Shown piece by piece: positions 8,046 through 15,728 of a stretch of 41,355 bases of DNA. This DNA is from Christensenellaceae bacterium (GTDB lineage Bacteria; Bacillota; Clostridia; Christensenellales; Aristaeellaceae). The first letter of the stretch is position 1; each line of letters begins with the position of its first letter. A program made the position numbers and the translations under genes. Under the pieces are notes generated by a model. It searched no databases. It was given only the letters and a program-made list of their open reading frames with translations, and was not told the origin of the DNA. The DNA is taken from contig JAFLST010000024.1 in NCBI GenBank assembly GCA_022510815.1, positions 1 to 41,355 on the forward strand, written 5' to 3'.

Positions 8046-8315
8046 TTATCCGTTGGATCCGTCTGATTCGTCATCCGACGCATACCCTTCGGAACGGGCG
8101 GAGCGGGACGCCCATTTTTCCACCGCGCTGTTGCCCGAATAGGCCGCAAAGGCGACGACCGCGAACGGAGCGTTGGCCTTGATGACCTCAACTCCGATCG
8201 CCATGTCGAAGCCGCAGCAGGCCAGCACGATGGTCGCGATGCACATGGCGATTTCCGAAAGGACCACCGCCATGACCATCTTCTTGGAGAACTGGGTATA
8301 CTGTTTCCGGTTCAT
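8046..8315 (-). CDS. Small holin-like membrane protein
   Basis: An 89-residue protein with two hydrophobic segments (about 13-33 and 44-60) and a charged, Ser/Asp/Gly-rich C-terminal tail. GGAGG lies 7 bases before the ATG, immediately after the stop of the endolysin-like gene. Size, topology and position next to a peptidoglycan endopeptidase fit a phage holin, which opens the membrane for the lysin. No specific holin family is recognised from sequence, so the call rests on context. Confidence 0.6.
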   Translation of the reverse strand: MNRKQYTQFSKKMVMAVVLSEIAMCIATIVLACCGFDMAIGVEVIKANAPFAVVAFAAYSGNSAVEKWASRSARSEGYASDDESDGSNG

Positions 8316-8327
8316 GTGCGCGCCTCC

Positions 8328-9134
8328 TCATGTCTGGGTGATGACAGGGCTGTTGCCGGGATATTGCGCTTTCAGCGCCGCCGCTTCCGCGTAGGACAGC
8401 CCGCTGAGCGTGATGGAATACTCCTCTCTGCCGCCCGTTATCAGGAACTGGCTCATCATATAGCCGTTCTGACCGTTATAGCTTACGGGCGTCCAGCCGC
8501 CGCTTTCCTCCCCGCGGAGCGTGACCTGCGCGCCCACCGGCACCTCGGTGATATAGGCCAGCTTTGTCGAGGCCGTTCTGCGCAGCTTGACGGGCAGGCC
8601 GTTCGCCGCGTAGACGGTCGCTGTTCCGTAAGCCGGCGTGATCGGCGGATCATCCGACGGCGAGTCTGCGCCATAGTCCACCTGCTTCAAATAGGCCACA
8701 TGCGACCAGTTCTGGCTGATGGGACTGGCGACAAATCCGGTTGCCTCGCCCTGAGCATTGAGCACCCGCGAGGTATCCGTATCCACCAGACCGACGTGAT
8801 AGTAGTCGTTCAGATCGCCGTCGTAATATGCGCCGCCAGACTGATAGCTCGAGGGCAGGTCGTATCCCCTCTCGCCGGGCTTGCGGTGCTTGAACGCCGC
8901 CATGCCGGGAACGATATTCGCCACATTGATGGGAATCAGCGTGACGACCTCCACCCGGGCCATACGGTTGCTCCCGTGATAAATGCTGACGCCATGCTGC
9001 CTGAACGCCCATACGAACGCGCCCGAGCAGTCCACCTCACCTCGCTGAGCGGCGCCCTCCCGGTAGGCCCAGTGCTCTGCCAGCATGAGCCGGAAGTCGT
9101 CAATCATGGATGAAACCGGCACTTTACTTGCCAT
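8328..9134 (-). CDS. NlpC/P60-type endolysin with SH3 domain
   Basis: A 268-residue protein without a signal peptide, as in phage lysins that leave the cell through a holin. The N-terminal NlpC/P60-like domain has the nucleophile in EVDCSGAFVWAF (Cys36) and the partner His in DYYHVGLVD (His113). An SH3b-like wall-binding domain follows at about 172-230 (TVYAANGLPVKLR ... YNGQNGYMMSQFL). A short Ala-rich tail (SYAEAAALKAQYPG) ends the protein. The Shine-Dalgarno is weak (AAGAAG). A GAGCGC-CTGC-GCGCTC inverted repeat lies at 9162-9177, just upstream of the start. With the holin-like gene it forms a two-gene lysis cassette, but no other phage gene is nearby. Confidence 0.8.
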   Translation of the reverse strand: MASKVPVSSMIDDFRLMLAEHWAYREGAAQRGEVDCSGAFVWAFRQHGVSIYHGSNRMARVEVVTLIPINVANIVPGMAAFKHRKPGERGYDLPSSYQSGGAYYDGDLNDYYHVGLVDTDTSRVLNAQGEATGFVASPISQNWSHVAYLKQVDYGADSPSDDPPITPAYGTATVYAANGLPVKLRRTASTKLAYITEVPVGAQVTLRGEESGGWTPVSYNGQNGYMMSQFLITGGREEYSITLSGLSYAEAAALKAQYPGNSPVITQT

Positions 9135-9216
9135 GGTACCATCTTCTTTGCTTCAGAATGAGAGCGCCTGCGCGCTCCCTGTCAGTTTATGCCGTCATCC
9201 GATCTGTGTGCCATCA

Positions 9217-9241
9217 CAACAAAAGCGCCCTGACGGGCGCT
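9217..9241 (-). terminator. Terminator of the Gfo/Idh oxidoreductase gene
   Basis: On the minus strand the stem AGCGCCC/GGGCGCT (9241-9235, 9230-9224) with loop GTCA is followed by TTTGTT. Confidence 0.88.
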
Positions 9242-9261
9242 CTGTCTGCCGTATGAACAGA

Positions 9262-10341
9262 TTATTTCGTGACAACCATCGCCTGAGCCTGCGCCTGAAG
9301 GCACAGCTCCGCCGCCTTGAAGGCATGTGCCTGAGTCATGGCGTTTTCGGTGCGGTTGAGACAGTCGAGAATGAGCTGGCCGAAGAAGGGATAGCCTGTG
9401 GTTCCGGTGGCGTCGATGTGCTTCTCGCCCTTGCCGTTAACGAGATAGATATGGTTGCCGCCGGGCGTGCCGGAAGCGATGTCGACGTATTTGCGGATCT
9501 CGATGTAGCCCTCGGTGCCGAGGATAATGGTGCGGCCGTCGCCCCATGTGCTCAGACCATCCGGCGTGAACCAGTCGACGCGGAAGTAATTCGTCGTGCC
9601 CTTCGCGCCGACGATGGAGCAGTCGCCGAAGTCGTCCAGCTCGGGATAGTCAGGATTGGCATAGTTGCCGATGCGGCTGTGGGTGACGCGGGCGTCCTCC
9701 TCCCCGGCAAAGTGGAGGTACTGCTCGATCTGATGGCTGCCAATGTCGCAGAGGATGCCGCCGTACTTCTCCCGCTCGAAGAACCACGCCGGACGGCCCG
9801 CCTTGCCCAGCCGATGAGGCCCGAAGCCCTCGACATGGATAACCTTGCCGATCTCGCCCTGTTCAATCATATACCCCGCCAGAATCGCGCCCTCGACATG
9901 CAGCCGCTCGCTGTAGTAGACCATGTATTTCTTCCCGGTCTCCGCGACCATGGACTTCGCGCTGTCGAGCTGGGCAAGCGTCGTGAAAGGGGCCTTGTCG
10001 GTGAAGTAATCCTTGCCCGCCGCCATGGCCCGCAGGCCCAGCGGACACCGCTCGCTCGTTACCGCCGCGCCAGCGATCATGTGAGTATCCCTGTCCCCCA
10101 GCGCTTCCTCCTCGCTGCGGGCCACCTGAACCTGCGGGTAGGTCTTCACGAACTGGGCCACCTTCGCCTCATCAGGATCATAGACGTATTTCAGCGTGCC
10201 GCCGGCCTCCAGCAGGGCGTTGGTCATGCCGTAGATGTGCCCATGATCCAGACGCACAGCGGAGAAAACAAACTCTCCCGGCTTAACCACCGGCTGGGGC
10301 TTGCCCTTCGGCGCGTAATTCATGCCGTCGGATACCTTCAT
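9262..10341 (-). CDS. Gfo/Idh/MocA-family oxidoreductase
   Basis: A 359-residue NAD(P)-dependent sugar or inositol dehydrogenase-like protein. The start follows AAGGAGGGTTCATC. The N-terminal Rossmann part is divergent: VRLDHGHIYGM (about 29-39) stands where the GxGxxG loop is expected. DKAPFTT (about 116-122) matches the conserved EKP region, and GGILCDIGSHQIEQ (about 195-208) carries the D..xH pair of the catalytic region. It resembles uncharacterised members encoded in sugar-catabolism loci, but here it stands alone with its own promoter and terminator. The substrate cannot be named. Confidence 0.87.
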   Translation of the reverse strand: MKVSDGMNYAPKGKPQPVVKPGEFVFSAVRLDHGHIYGMTNALLEAGGTLKYVYDPDEAKVAQFVKTYPQVQVARSEEEALGDRDTHMIAGAAVTSERCPLGLRAMAAGKDYFTDKAPFTTLAQLDSAKSMVAETGKKYMVYYSERLHVEGAILAGYMIEQGEIGKVIHVEGFGPHRLGKAGRPAWFFEREKYGGILCDIGSHQIEQYLHFAGEEDARVTHSRIGNYANPDYPELDDFGDCSIVGAKGTTNYFRVDWFTPDGLSTWGDGRTIILGTEGYIEIRKYVDIASGTPGGNHIYLVNGKGEKHIDATGTTGYPFFGQLILDCLNRTENAMTQAHAFKAAELCLQAQAQAMVVTK

Positions 10342-10433
10342 GATGAACCCTCCTTATTTCTTCAGGCGCTGTAAACGCATATCCCGCCCTTGACGACGGC
10401 ACACGGAGCCGCCGTCTCCATCTCTCTGCCTCC

Positions 10434-10462
10434 AGTATAATGCAAGTTGCGCCCGGCTTCAA
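10434..10462 (-). promoter_or_regulatory. Promoter of the Gfo/Idh oxidoreductase gene
   Basis: TTGAAG (10462-10457), an exact 17-bp spacer, TATACT (10439-10434) on the minus strand. It predicts a leader of about 85 bases containing a GC-rich stem and a 19-codon frame (10421-10362). Confidence 0.65.
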
Positions 10463-10599
10463 GCGGTATTCTCGCAGAAATCCTGCCGTTCGCATCGTTG
10501 TCAGTCAGGAAAGCGTAATGCCGGGCTGCGCGTTGCATATGCCTGCATAAAGCATATCCGCCATGTGGGATTCCGCTGTGAGGCTCTCCTTCATTACAC

Positions 10600-10640
10600 C
10601 CCGAAAGGTGGAACCGCACCGCTTTTCGGGCCGGATTTTT
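10600..10640 (+). other. Stable hairpin with T run in the intergenic region
   Basis: CCCGAAA-GGTG-GAACCG-CACC-GC-TTTTCGGG folds into an 11-bp stem with a two-base bulge. Five T residues follow at 10636-10640. It looks like a rho-independent terminator on the plus strand, upstream of the adhesin promoter, yet no plus-strand gene precedes it. The loop region GGTGGAACCGC resembles the T-box core, but a stem I was not found. Apart from this and the two promoters, I see nothing in 10463-10692. Confidence 0.5.
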
Positions 10641-10692
10641 CGCCCTCTTGTGGTCACAATATTCAATTTATGATATTTTTTCAGAAAAAGCC

Positions 10693-10721
10693 TTGAAATT
10701 CATGTACAATTGTTATAGAAT
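10693..10721 (+). promoter_or_regulatory. Promoter of the adhesin gene
   Basis: TTGAAA (10693-10698), a 17-bp spacer, TAGAAT (10716-10721), in AT-rich surroundings unlike the flanking GC-rich DNA. Confidence 0.6.
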
Positions 10722-10730
10722 AACATTATT

Positions 10731-10763
10731 CGGTTTTTTGTTTACTATTGTTCCAAAAAACCG
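10731..10763 (+). promoter_or_regulatory. Inverted repeat in the adhesin leader
   Basis: Perfect 10-bp arms CGGTTTTTTG and CAAAAAACCG (10731-10740, 10754-10763) separated by 13 bases. It sits directly at or after the start site, about 48 bases before the start codon. It could be an operator or an mRNA stem; it lacks a trailing T run, so it is not a terminator. Confidence 0.5.
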
Positions 10764-10810
10764 CCGCAGGCAGAAATCAAAAGACAAGCGCTCATGGGAG
10801 GAATTCACGG

Positions 10811-13800
10811 ATGGAAACCAAAACGCGCGTATACAGGCTGTTGGCTCTTTTGCTGTGCTTTTGCATGGCGATGACCTCCTTCAGCACCGTTTTCGCTGAA
10901 GGCGGGAGCAAAGCCGATCTGTACAATCCCGATCAGAACGCTAATATCAGCAGCTATTATGGCGGGGATGAAACGGATCAGGTAACCCTGCTTGCCGGCA
11001 ACAGCGCAAAGAACGGCGGCAACGAAGTCCGCGGAAAAACCGTGTTGGAAACCATTCAGAATTACAGGAATACCTACATGCTTGGCGTTGCTTCCGACTT
11101 CTGCGTATTTCTGGAAGACGATTTCTGGGTTACGCAGAGTGACGCGGAGGGACGCGTGGCCGTCGGCGGAAACATCTATGCCGACCTTCCTTGGGATCTG
11201 AACTACGTCATCGGCGCTGGTGACTACTATTGGCATACGCCTCTTGATGAGCTGCTTGTGGATGAAAATCAGCAGTCCAACAGGCTCGGCGCGGCCACGG
11301 TTATCTTAGGCGGCTATCTGTACGGCAGCCTTCATGATACCTATTATGCCTATCCGCCCGCGACCAGTCTGGGATTCCGTTCCAAGTTTGAAGGGCAATA
11401 TCAGGTGAACGGTCAAGACGCAGCAACAGACAATCATGGAGAATTGCTCGTTGTCCCCACTGAAAAAACGTCGAAAAAGCTTGTCATCAACAAGAATTCA
11501 CTGACCAGTGACGATATTAAAGCTTATTTTGATACGCAATATACCCCAAGCAATATTCCCGAGTTTACGTCTTACTGGAGCAGTCTGACCGGGAGAAAGA
11601 CGGACTCCCCCGTTATTCCATCATCCAGCCTCGGAAATTATCAGAGCATTGACCAGAAGCAAACCTATGTAACGCAGCTCCTGGACTTCTCGGATTCGTT
11701 CAATTATCTGCGTTCAGCCAGCCAAAACCTGGCAACGGCTAAAACTGAATTCACCGTCGAATTCCGTGAAGACAACACCCATTATGGCTATCCGGAAAGC
11801 AACAAAGACAACAGACAGAACAATGGCACCACAAAAACCCTTGTGCTGACATATGTGGGAGACCAGCCCGAACAGGATGACGAGGAAGGCATTCGTCTGA
11901 CTGCCGATGAAGAAGGGGAAACAGCCAAGAGAGACTGTGTCTATCTAACGCTCACCTCAGAGCAGTTCGCGATGTTCACCGAGGCGACCTTCATTGAATT
12001 TGAAAACATTCCTGAGCTGCCGGAGACCAGATTCATCGTCGATATTTCAGATACGCTGTCGTCCCCTCGCGATAATGTTCACTTGGTTCCGTGGAATTAC
12101 GCTTTTATCCTGATCAACGTTCTGGATAAGGGCGATCTTCATCTCACCAATCTTGACCGGAGCAGCGGTCAGAAGTACACCACCATCAACGGGCGCTACA
12201 TCTCCAGATACGGCGATAACGATAACAAGAATGACAGTCTGTATGACGCCGCTTCGCAAAGAAACAATCACGCGGGCGTGACAAGCCTTCTGTATAACTT
12301 CCCCAATGCTGATAAGATTATCCTCGGCAACAATTTCCAGGGAACGATTCTCGCGCCCGATGCGCTTGTGACGGATGAATTTACTGAACGCGAATATGGC
12401 GGCAACGGTTATGATAACGTCAACAGCCGCGGCCACCTTTCCGGCGCATTGATTGCTAACAGCTTTAAGGGCGCCACAGAGTTTGGCTATCGGCCTTTCA
12501 CCGGTCCCGCTTCCATACTGATTAATGATCTGACGGTCACAAAGAAGGTCGAAGGCTACAACCCGGACCCGAACGTCGGCTTCAATCCGGATCCGAATCA
12601 ACTGTTTACCTTCAAGATCACGCTCAGCGACAAAACGATCAATGGACGTTATGGCGACATGGTCTTTAAGGATGGCGTGGCTGAAGTTCAGGTCAAGAAT
12701 ACCGAGTCCGCCACTGCCAAGAATCTCCCCATCAACATCACCTATACCGTTGAAGAGCTGAATCCTCCGACCTACTATGAGGTAACCGTGGTCAAGGATG
12801 AGCGCGAGGGAGACATTACCATCCAACACGGGGCAAAGGTAACGGTTGTCAACACCTATATTTCCGGCGATCTTGCCATCACGAAGAGCGTTGTTGGCAC
12901 AGACAATACGCAATCGCAGACCTTTACCTTTAACATCGAGCTCAGTGACTCCAGCATCAGCGGCAACTTCGGCGACATGAAATTCGTCGACGGCAAGGCC
13001 ACCGTTGAGTTGGGGGATGGCGACCGCAAAGTTGCCACAGGCCTCCCGGCAGGCGTCATTTACACCGTGGTCGAAACCGGTGAGGAAGGCTATGTCTCAA
13101 CCCCGACCAGCGCAACGGGCACCATTGAGAAGGGCAAAACAGCAACAGCCGATTTTGTCAACACCTACACGACCACAACTCAGACCTCCGGCTCTCTGAC
13201 CGTGGCCAAGGCGCTGACCGGTGACGTTCCCAACCCCGCGCCGGAGTTCACCTTCACCATCACGCTCGTTGATCCTGAGACCGGTCTGACCGCCTCCAGC
13301 GTCGATGGCCTCTACGGCGAGATGGTTTTCGACAAGGGCGTCGCGACAGTTCAGGTGGCCGCCGGCTCCAGCAAGGTCGCTACCGATCTTCCCGCCGGGC
13401 TGACCTACACCGTGTCCGAGACCGTCCCCGCCGACTATGAGCAGAAAGTAACCGTCGGTACGACGGGTACCATTCCTGCCGGCGGCAACGCGACCGCGTC
13501 CTTCGTCAACGCGAAGATTGAAGAAGAAGAGAAAGACGACGCGACCGGCTCCCTGACCGTGGCCAAGGCGCTGCTTGGCGACATTCCCAATCCTGCGCCT
13601 GTGTTCACCTTCACCGTGAAGCTCATTGATCCCGAGACCGGCCTGACCGCCACCAGCGTTGACGGCCTCTACGGTGAGATGACCTTCGACAAGGGCATCG
13701 CGACAGTTCAGGTGACTGCCGGTTCGAGCAAGGTTGCCGCCGGTCTGCCTGCCGTGCTGACCTACACCGTGTCCGAAGCCGTCCCCGCCGACTATGAGCA

Positions 13801-14692
13801 GAAGGTGACGGTCGGCACGACGGGCACCATCCCCGCCGACGGCAACGCGACCGCGTCCTTCGTTAACGCGAAAAAGCAGGATGACGACCAAGATCAGGAT
13901 CAGAATCAGGGCGATACCGAAACGGAAACCGCGACCGGCGCCTTGAAGCTGACCAAGACCGTCAATGGCGACGCGAACGACAAGGCGAAGAAGTTCTCCT
14001 TCACCATCAAGCTGGGCGACCAAAGCGTGAACGACACCTTTGACGGCGTTAAGTTCACCAGCGGCATCGCCACGATCACGCTGAGCCACGGCGAAAGCAA
14101 GACCATCAGCGGGCTTCCGGCGGGCGTCACCTATCAGGTGACCGAGGATGACGCAGCGGACTATGTCGTCACCTCGACTGGCGCTGCCGGAACCATCACC
14201 AAGGATGCCACGGCGAGTGCGGCGTTTGTCAACACCCGTAAAGCCGTCGAGGAGGCCGCGACAGGCGATCTGACCGTCACCAAGCAGGTGTCCGGCAACG
14301 CGGGCGACAAGACGAAGGCGTTCAGCTTCACCGTCATGCTCAGCGACACCAGCATCAATGGCACCTATGGCGGCATGACCTTCTCCAACGGCGTGGCGAC
14401 CTTCACGCTCAAGCACGGCGAAAGCAAGACTGCCTCCGGACTCCCGGCCGGGATTCGCTACTCGGTGGCCGAAGCCTCTGCCAATCAGGACGGCTACACG
14501 ACCACTTCGACCGGCGAGCGCGGCACAATCACGGCGAATAGCGCCGCGAACGCGATCTTCATCAACGCGAAGGACGCCATCTCGGAAGACATGCCCCAGA
14601 CTGGCGACAACAGCCAGATTGGGCTGTGGCTGACGCTGATGCTCGCGGCGATTGTCGGCATGTTCCTTGCCGGCAAGAAGGCCAAGCGCTAA
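10811..14692 (+). CDS. Cell-wall-anchored adhesin: choice-of-anchor A head, six Spy0128-like repeats, MPQTG anchor
   Basis: A 1293-residue surface protein; the ATG at 10811 follows GGGAGG. A signal peptide is predicted with cleavage after VFA (residue 29). Residues about 85-570 form a choice-of-anchor A domain, shown by GRVAVGGNIYA near 115 and GNNFQGTILAPDA near 510. Six repeated beta domains follow (about 575-1257), each opening with a LTVTK-like strand and ending in FVNT/FVNA. This is the Spy0128/DUF7601-like pattern, whose members often hold Lys-Asn isopeptide bonds. The end is a sorting signal: MPQTG (1261-1265), a hydrophobic segment and KKAKR, so sortase should link it to peptidoglycan. 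No sortase or pilin partner is in the window. It is likely an adhesive stalk with a ligand-binding head; the ligand is unknown. The gene is monocistronic. Confidence 0.9.
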   Translation: METKTRVYRLLALLLCFCMAMTSFSTVFAEGGSKADLYNPDQNANISSYYGGDETDQVTLLAGNSAKNGGNEVRGKTVLETIQNYRNTYMLGVASDFCVFLEDDFWVTQSDAEGRVAVGGNIYADLPWDLNYVIGAGDYYWHTPLDELLVDENQQSNRLGAATVILGGYLYGSLHDTYYAYPPATSLGFRSKFEGQYQVNGQDAATDNHGELLVVPTEKTSKKLVINKNSLTSDDIKAYFDTQYTPSNIPEFTSYWSSLTGRKTDSPVIPSSSLGNYQSIDQKQTYVTQLLDFSDSFNYLRSASQNLATAKTEFTVEFREDNTHYGYPESNKDNRQNNGTTKTLVLTYVGDQPEQDDEEGIRLTADEEGETAKRDCVYLTLTSEQFAMFTEATFIEFENIPELPETRFIVDISDTLSSPRDNVHLVPWNYAFILINVLDKGDLHLTNLDRSSGQKYTTINGRYISRYGDNDNKNDSLYDAASQRNNHAGVTSLLYNFPNADKIILGNNFQGTILAPDALVTDEFTEREYGGNGYDNVNSRGHLSGALIANSFKGATEFGYRPFTGPASILINDLTVTKKVEGYNPDPNVGFNPDPNQLFTFKITLSDKTINGRYGDMVFKDGVAEVQVKNTESATAKNLPINITYTVEELNPPTYYEVTVVKDEREGDITIQHGAKVTVVNTYISGDLAITKSVVGTDNTQSQTFTFNIELSDSSISGNFGDMKFVDGKATVELGDGDRKVATGLPAGVIYTVVETGEEGYVSTPTSATGTIEKGKTATADFVNTYTTTTQTSGSLTVAKALTGDVPNPAPEFTFTITLVDPETGLTASSVDGLYGEMVFDKGVATVQVAAGSSKVATDLPAGLTYTVSETVPADYEQKVTVGTTGTIPAGGNATASFVNAKIEEEEKDDATGSLTVAKALLGDIPNPAPVFTFTVKLIDPETGLTATSVDGLYGEMTFDKGIATVQVTAGSSKVAAGLPAVLTYTVSEAVPADYEQKVTVGTTGTIPADGNATASFVNAKKQDDDQDQDQNQGDTETETATGALKLTKTVNGDANDKAKKFSFTIKLGDQSVNDTFDGVKFTSGIATITLSHGESKTISGLPAGVTYQVTEDDAADYVVTSTGAAGTITKDATASAAFVNTRKAVEEAATGDLTVTKQVSGNAGDKTKAFSFTVMLSDTSINGTYGGMTFSNGVATFTLKHGESKTASGLPAGIRYSVAEASANQDGYTTTSTGERGTITANSAANAIFINAKDAISEDMPQTGDNSQIGLWLTLMLAAIVGMFLAGKKAKR
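13190..13876 (+). repeat. Tandem near-identical 357-bp repeats inside the adhesin gene
   Basis: Stalk domains 3 and 4 start at 13190 and 13547, a period of 357 bases (119 codons). Long stretches match closely at DNA level, for example around LTVAKAL, DPETGLTA and VPADYEQKVTVGTTGTIPA. Domains 1, 2, 5 and 6 are far more diverged. This points to recent duplication or gene conversion and a site prone to copy-number change. Confidence 0.85.
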
Positions 14693-14703
14693 GAGCAAAA
14701 CAC

Positions 14704-14741
14704 AAGCGGCGGACAGAATCATCTGTCCGCCGCTTATTTTT
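14704..14741 (+). terminator. Terminator of the adhesin gene
   Basis: Perfect 13-bp stem AAGCGGCGGACAG/CTGTCCGCCGCTT (14704-14716, 14723-14735), loop AATCAT, then ATTTTTG. It separates the adhesin from the convergent metF. Confidence 0.95.
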
Positions 14742-14765
14742 GTGCTTTCCAGTGCGCCGACCGTC

Positions 14766-15635
14766 TTACACCGCTGGCTTTCCAAGAATGCCGGAGAGAT
14801 TCCCGACAATCGCCCGTGTGATGGATGGCTTGTTCATGGTGTACAGGTGGATGTTCGTCACGCCGTTGGCGATCAGATCAATAATCTGCTCTGTAGCAAA
14901 GGCGATGCCTGCCTGCGCCATAGCCTCTGGATCATCCGCAAACCTGTCGGCGATGGCCGCAAACCTCGGCGGCATGATCGACCCCGACAGCTTTACCACG
15001 CGATCCACCTGCCGCGCGTCACAGATCGGCATGATGCCCGCGCAAACAGGCACGTTGATGCCCGCCCGCAGCGCCCTGTACAGGAAATTGTATAGAATCC
15101 CGTTGTCAAAGAACATCTGCGTAGTCAGGAAATCAACGCCCGCGTCCACCTTGCGCTTGAGATAGTCCATATCCTGACGCTTGCCGCCGCTCTCGGGGTG
15201 TCCCTCGGGATAGCATGCCGCGCCAACGCAGAAATTCCCCTGCGCGTGAATGAACTCAATCAGCTCCGCCGCATAGGTAAAGTCGTGCTCAGGCTCCCCT
15301 TCCCGGGGCAGATCGCCGCGCAGGGCCAGCACATTCTCCATGCCTGCCCGCTGCATCTCCGACAAAACCGTGCGGACATGCTCCTTCGTCGACTGCACGC
15401 AGGTCAGATGGCACAGCGGCGTCACGCCCGCCTCCGCAACAGCACGGGCAATGGCCAGCGTATGCCCCGGCGTCTTGCCCGCAGCCCCATAGGTCACCGA
15501 CATGAACGCTGGCGAAAGGCCCGCAATCTCCTGCGCGACCGCCGACGCCTGAGCGATGCCGTCAAACTTCTTCGGCGGGAAAACCTCGCAGGAAAGATGA
15601 ATCCTGCCATCCCGAAGGATACCGTCAATGCGCAT
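14766..15635 (-). CDS. metF: Methylenetetrahydrofolate reductase
   Basis: A 289-residue MetF TIM-barrel enzyme, which reduces 5,10-methylene-THF to 5-methyl-THF with FAD for methionine synthesis or one-carbon flow. Recognisable parts are SCEVFPPK near residue 15, FMSVTYGAAG near 44, LCHLTCV near 74, LALRGDLP near 103, the FDTTQMFFD-like segment FLTTQMFFDNG, and VCAGIMPI. Length is normal for the short bacterial form. It lies 93 bp after the HtrL-like gene with no terminator seen between, so read-through is possible. Confidence 0.93.
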   Translation of the reverse strand: MRIDGILRDGRIHLSCEVFPPKKFDGIAQASAVAQEIAGLSPAFMSVTYGAAGKTPGHTLAIARAVAEAGVTPLCHLTCVQSTKEHVRTVLSEMQRAGMENVLALRGDLPREGEPEHDFTYAAELIEFIHAQGNFCVGAACYPEGHPESGGKRQDMDYLKRKVDAGVDFLTTQMFFDNGILYNFLYRALRAGINVPVCAGIMPICDARQVDRVVKLSGSIMPPRFAAIADRFADDPEAMAQAGIAFATEQIIDLIANGVTNIHLYTMNKPSITRAIVGNLSGILGKPAV

Positions 15636-15728
15636 TGTCTCACCCCATCAACCATCTGAAGTTTGGGAGGGTGCAGGAGGGCTGTACTCAGCAAATACGC
15701 CTTCCGCATCGTTCCCGCGCCGTCCTCC

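Noticed and set aside
10520-10640. T-box riboswitch upstream of the adhesin
   Set aside because: GGTGGAACCGC matches part of the T-box core, but no stem I, specifier loop or AGTA-type bulge was found, and the downstream gene is not an amino-acid gene.
13097-14809. 570-codon open frame on the minus strand opposite the adhesin
   Set aside because: It mirrors the repeated adhesin domains and has no Shine-Dalgarno or family motif; the adhesin frame is supported by signal peptide and sorting signal.
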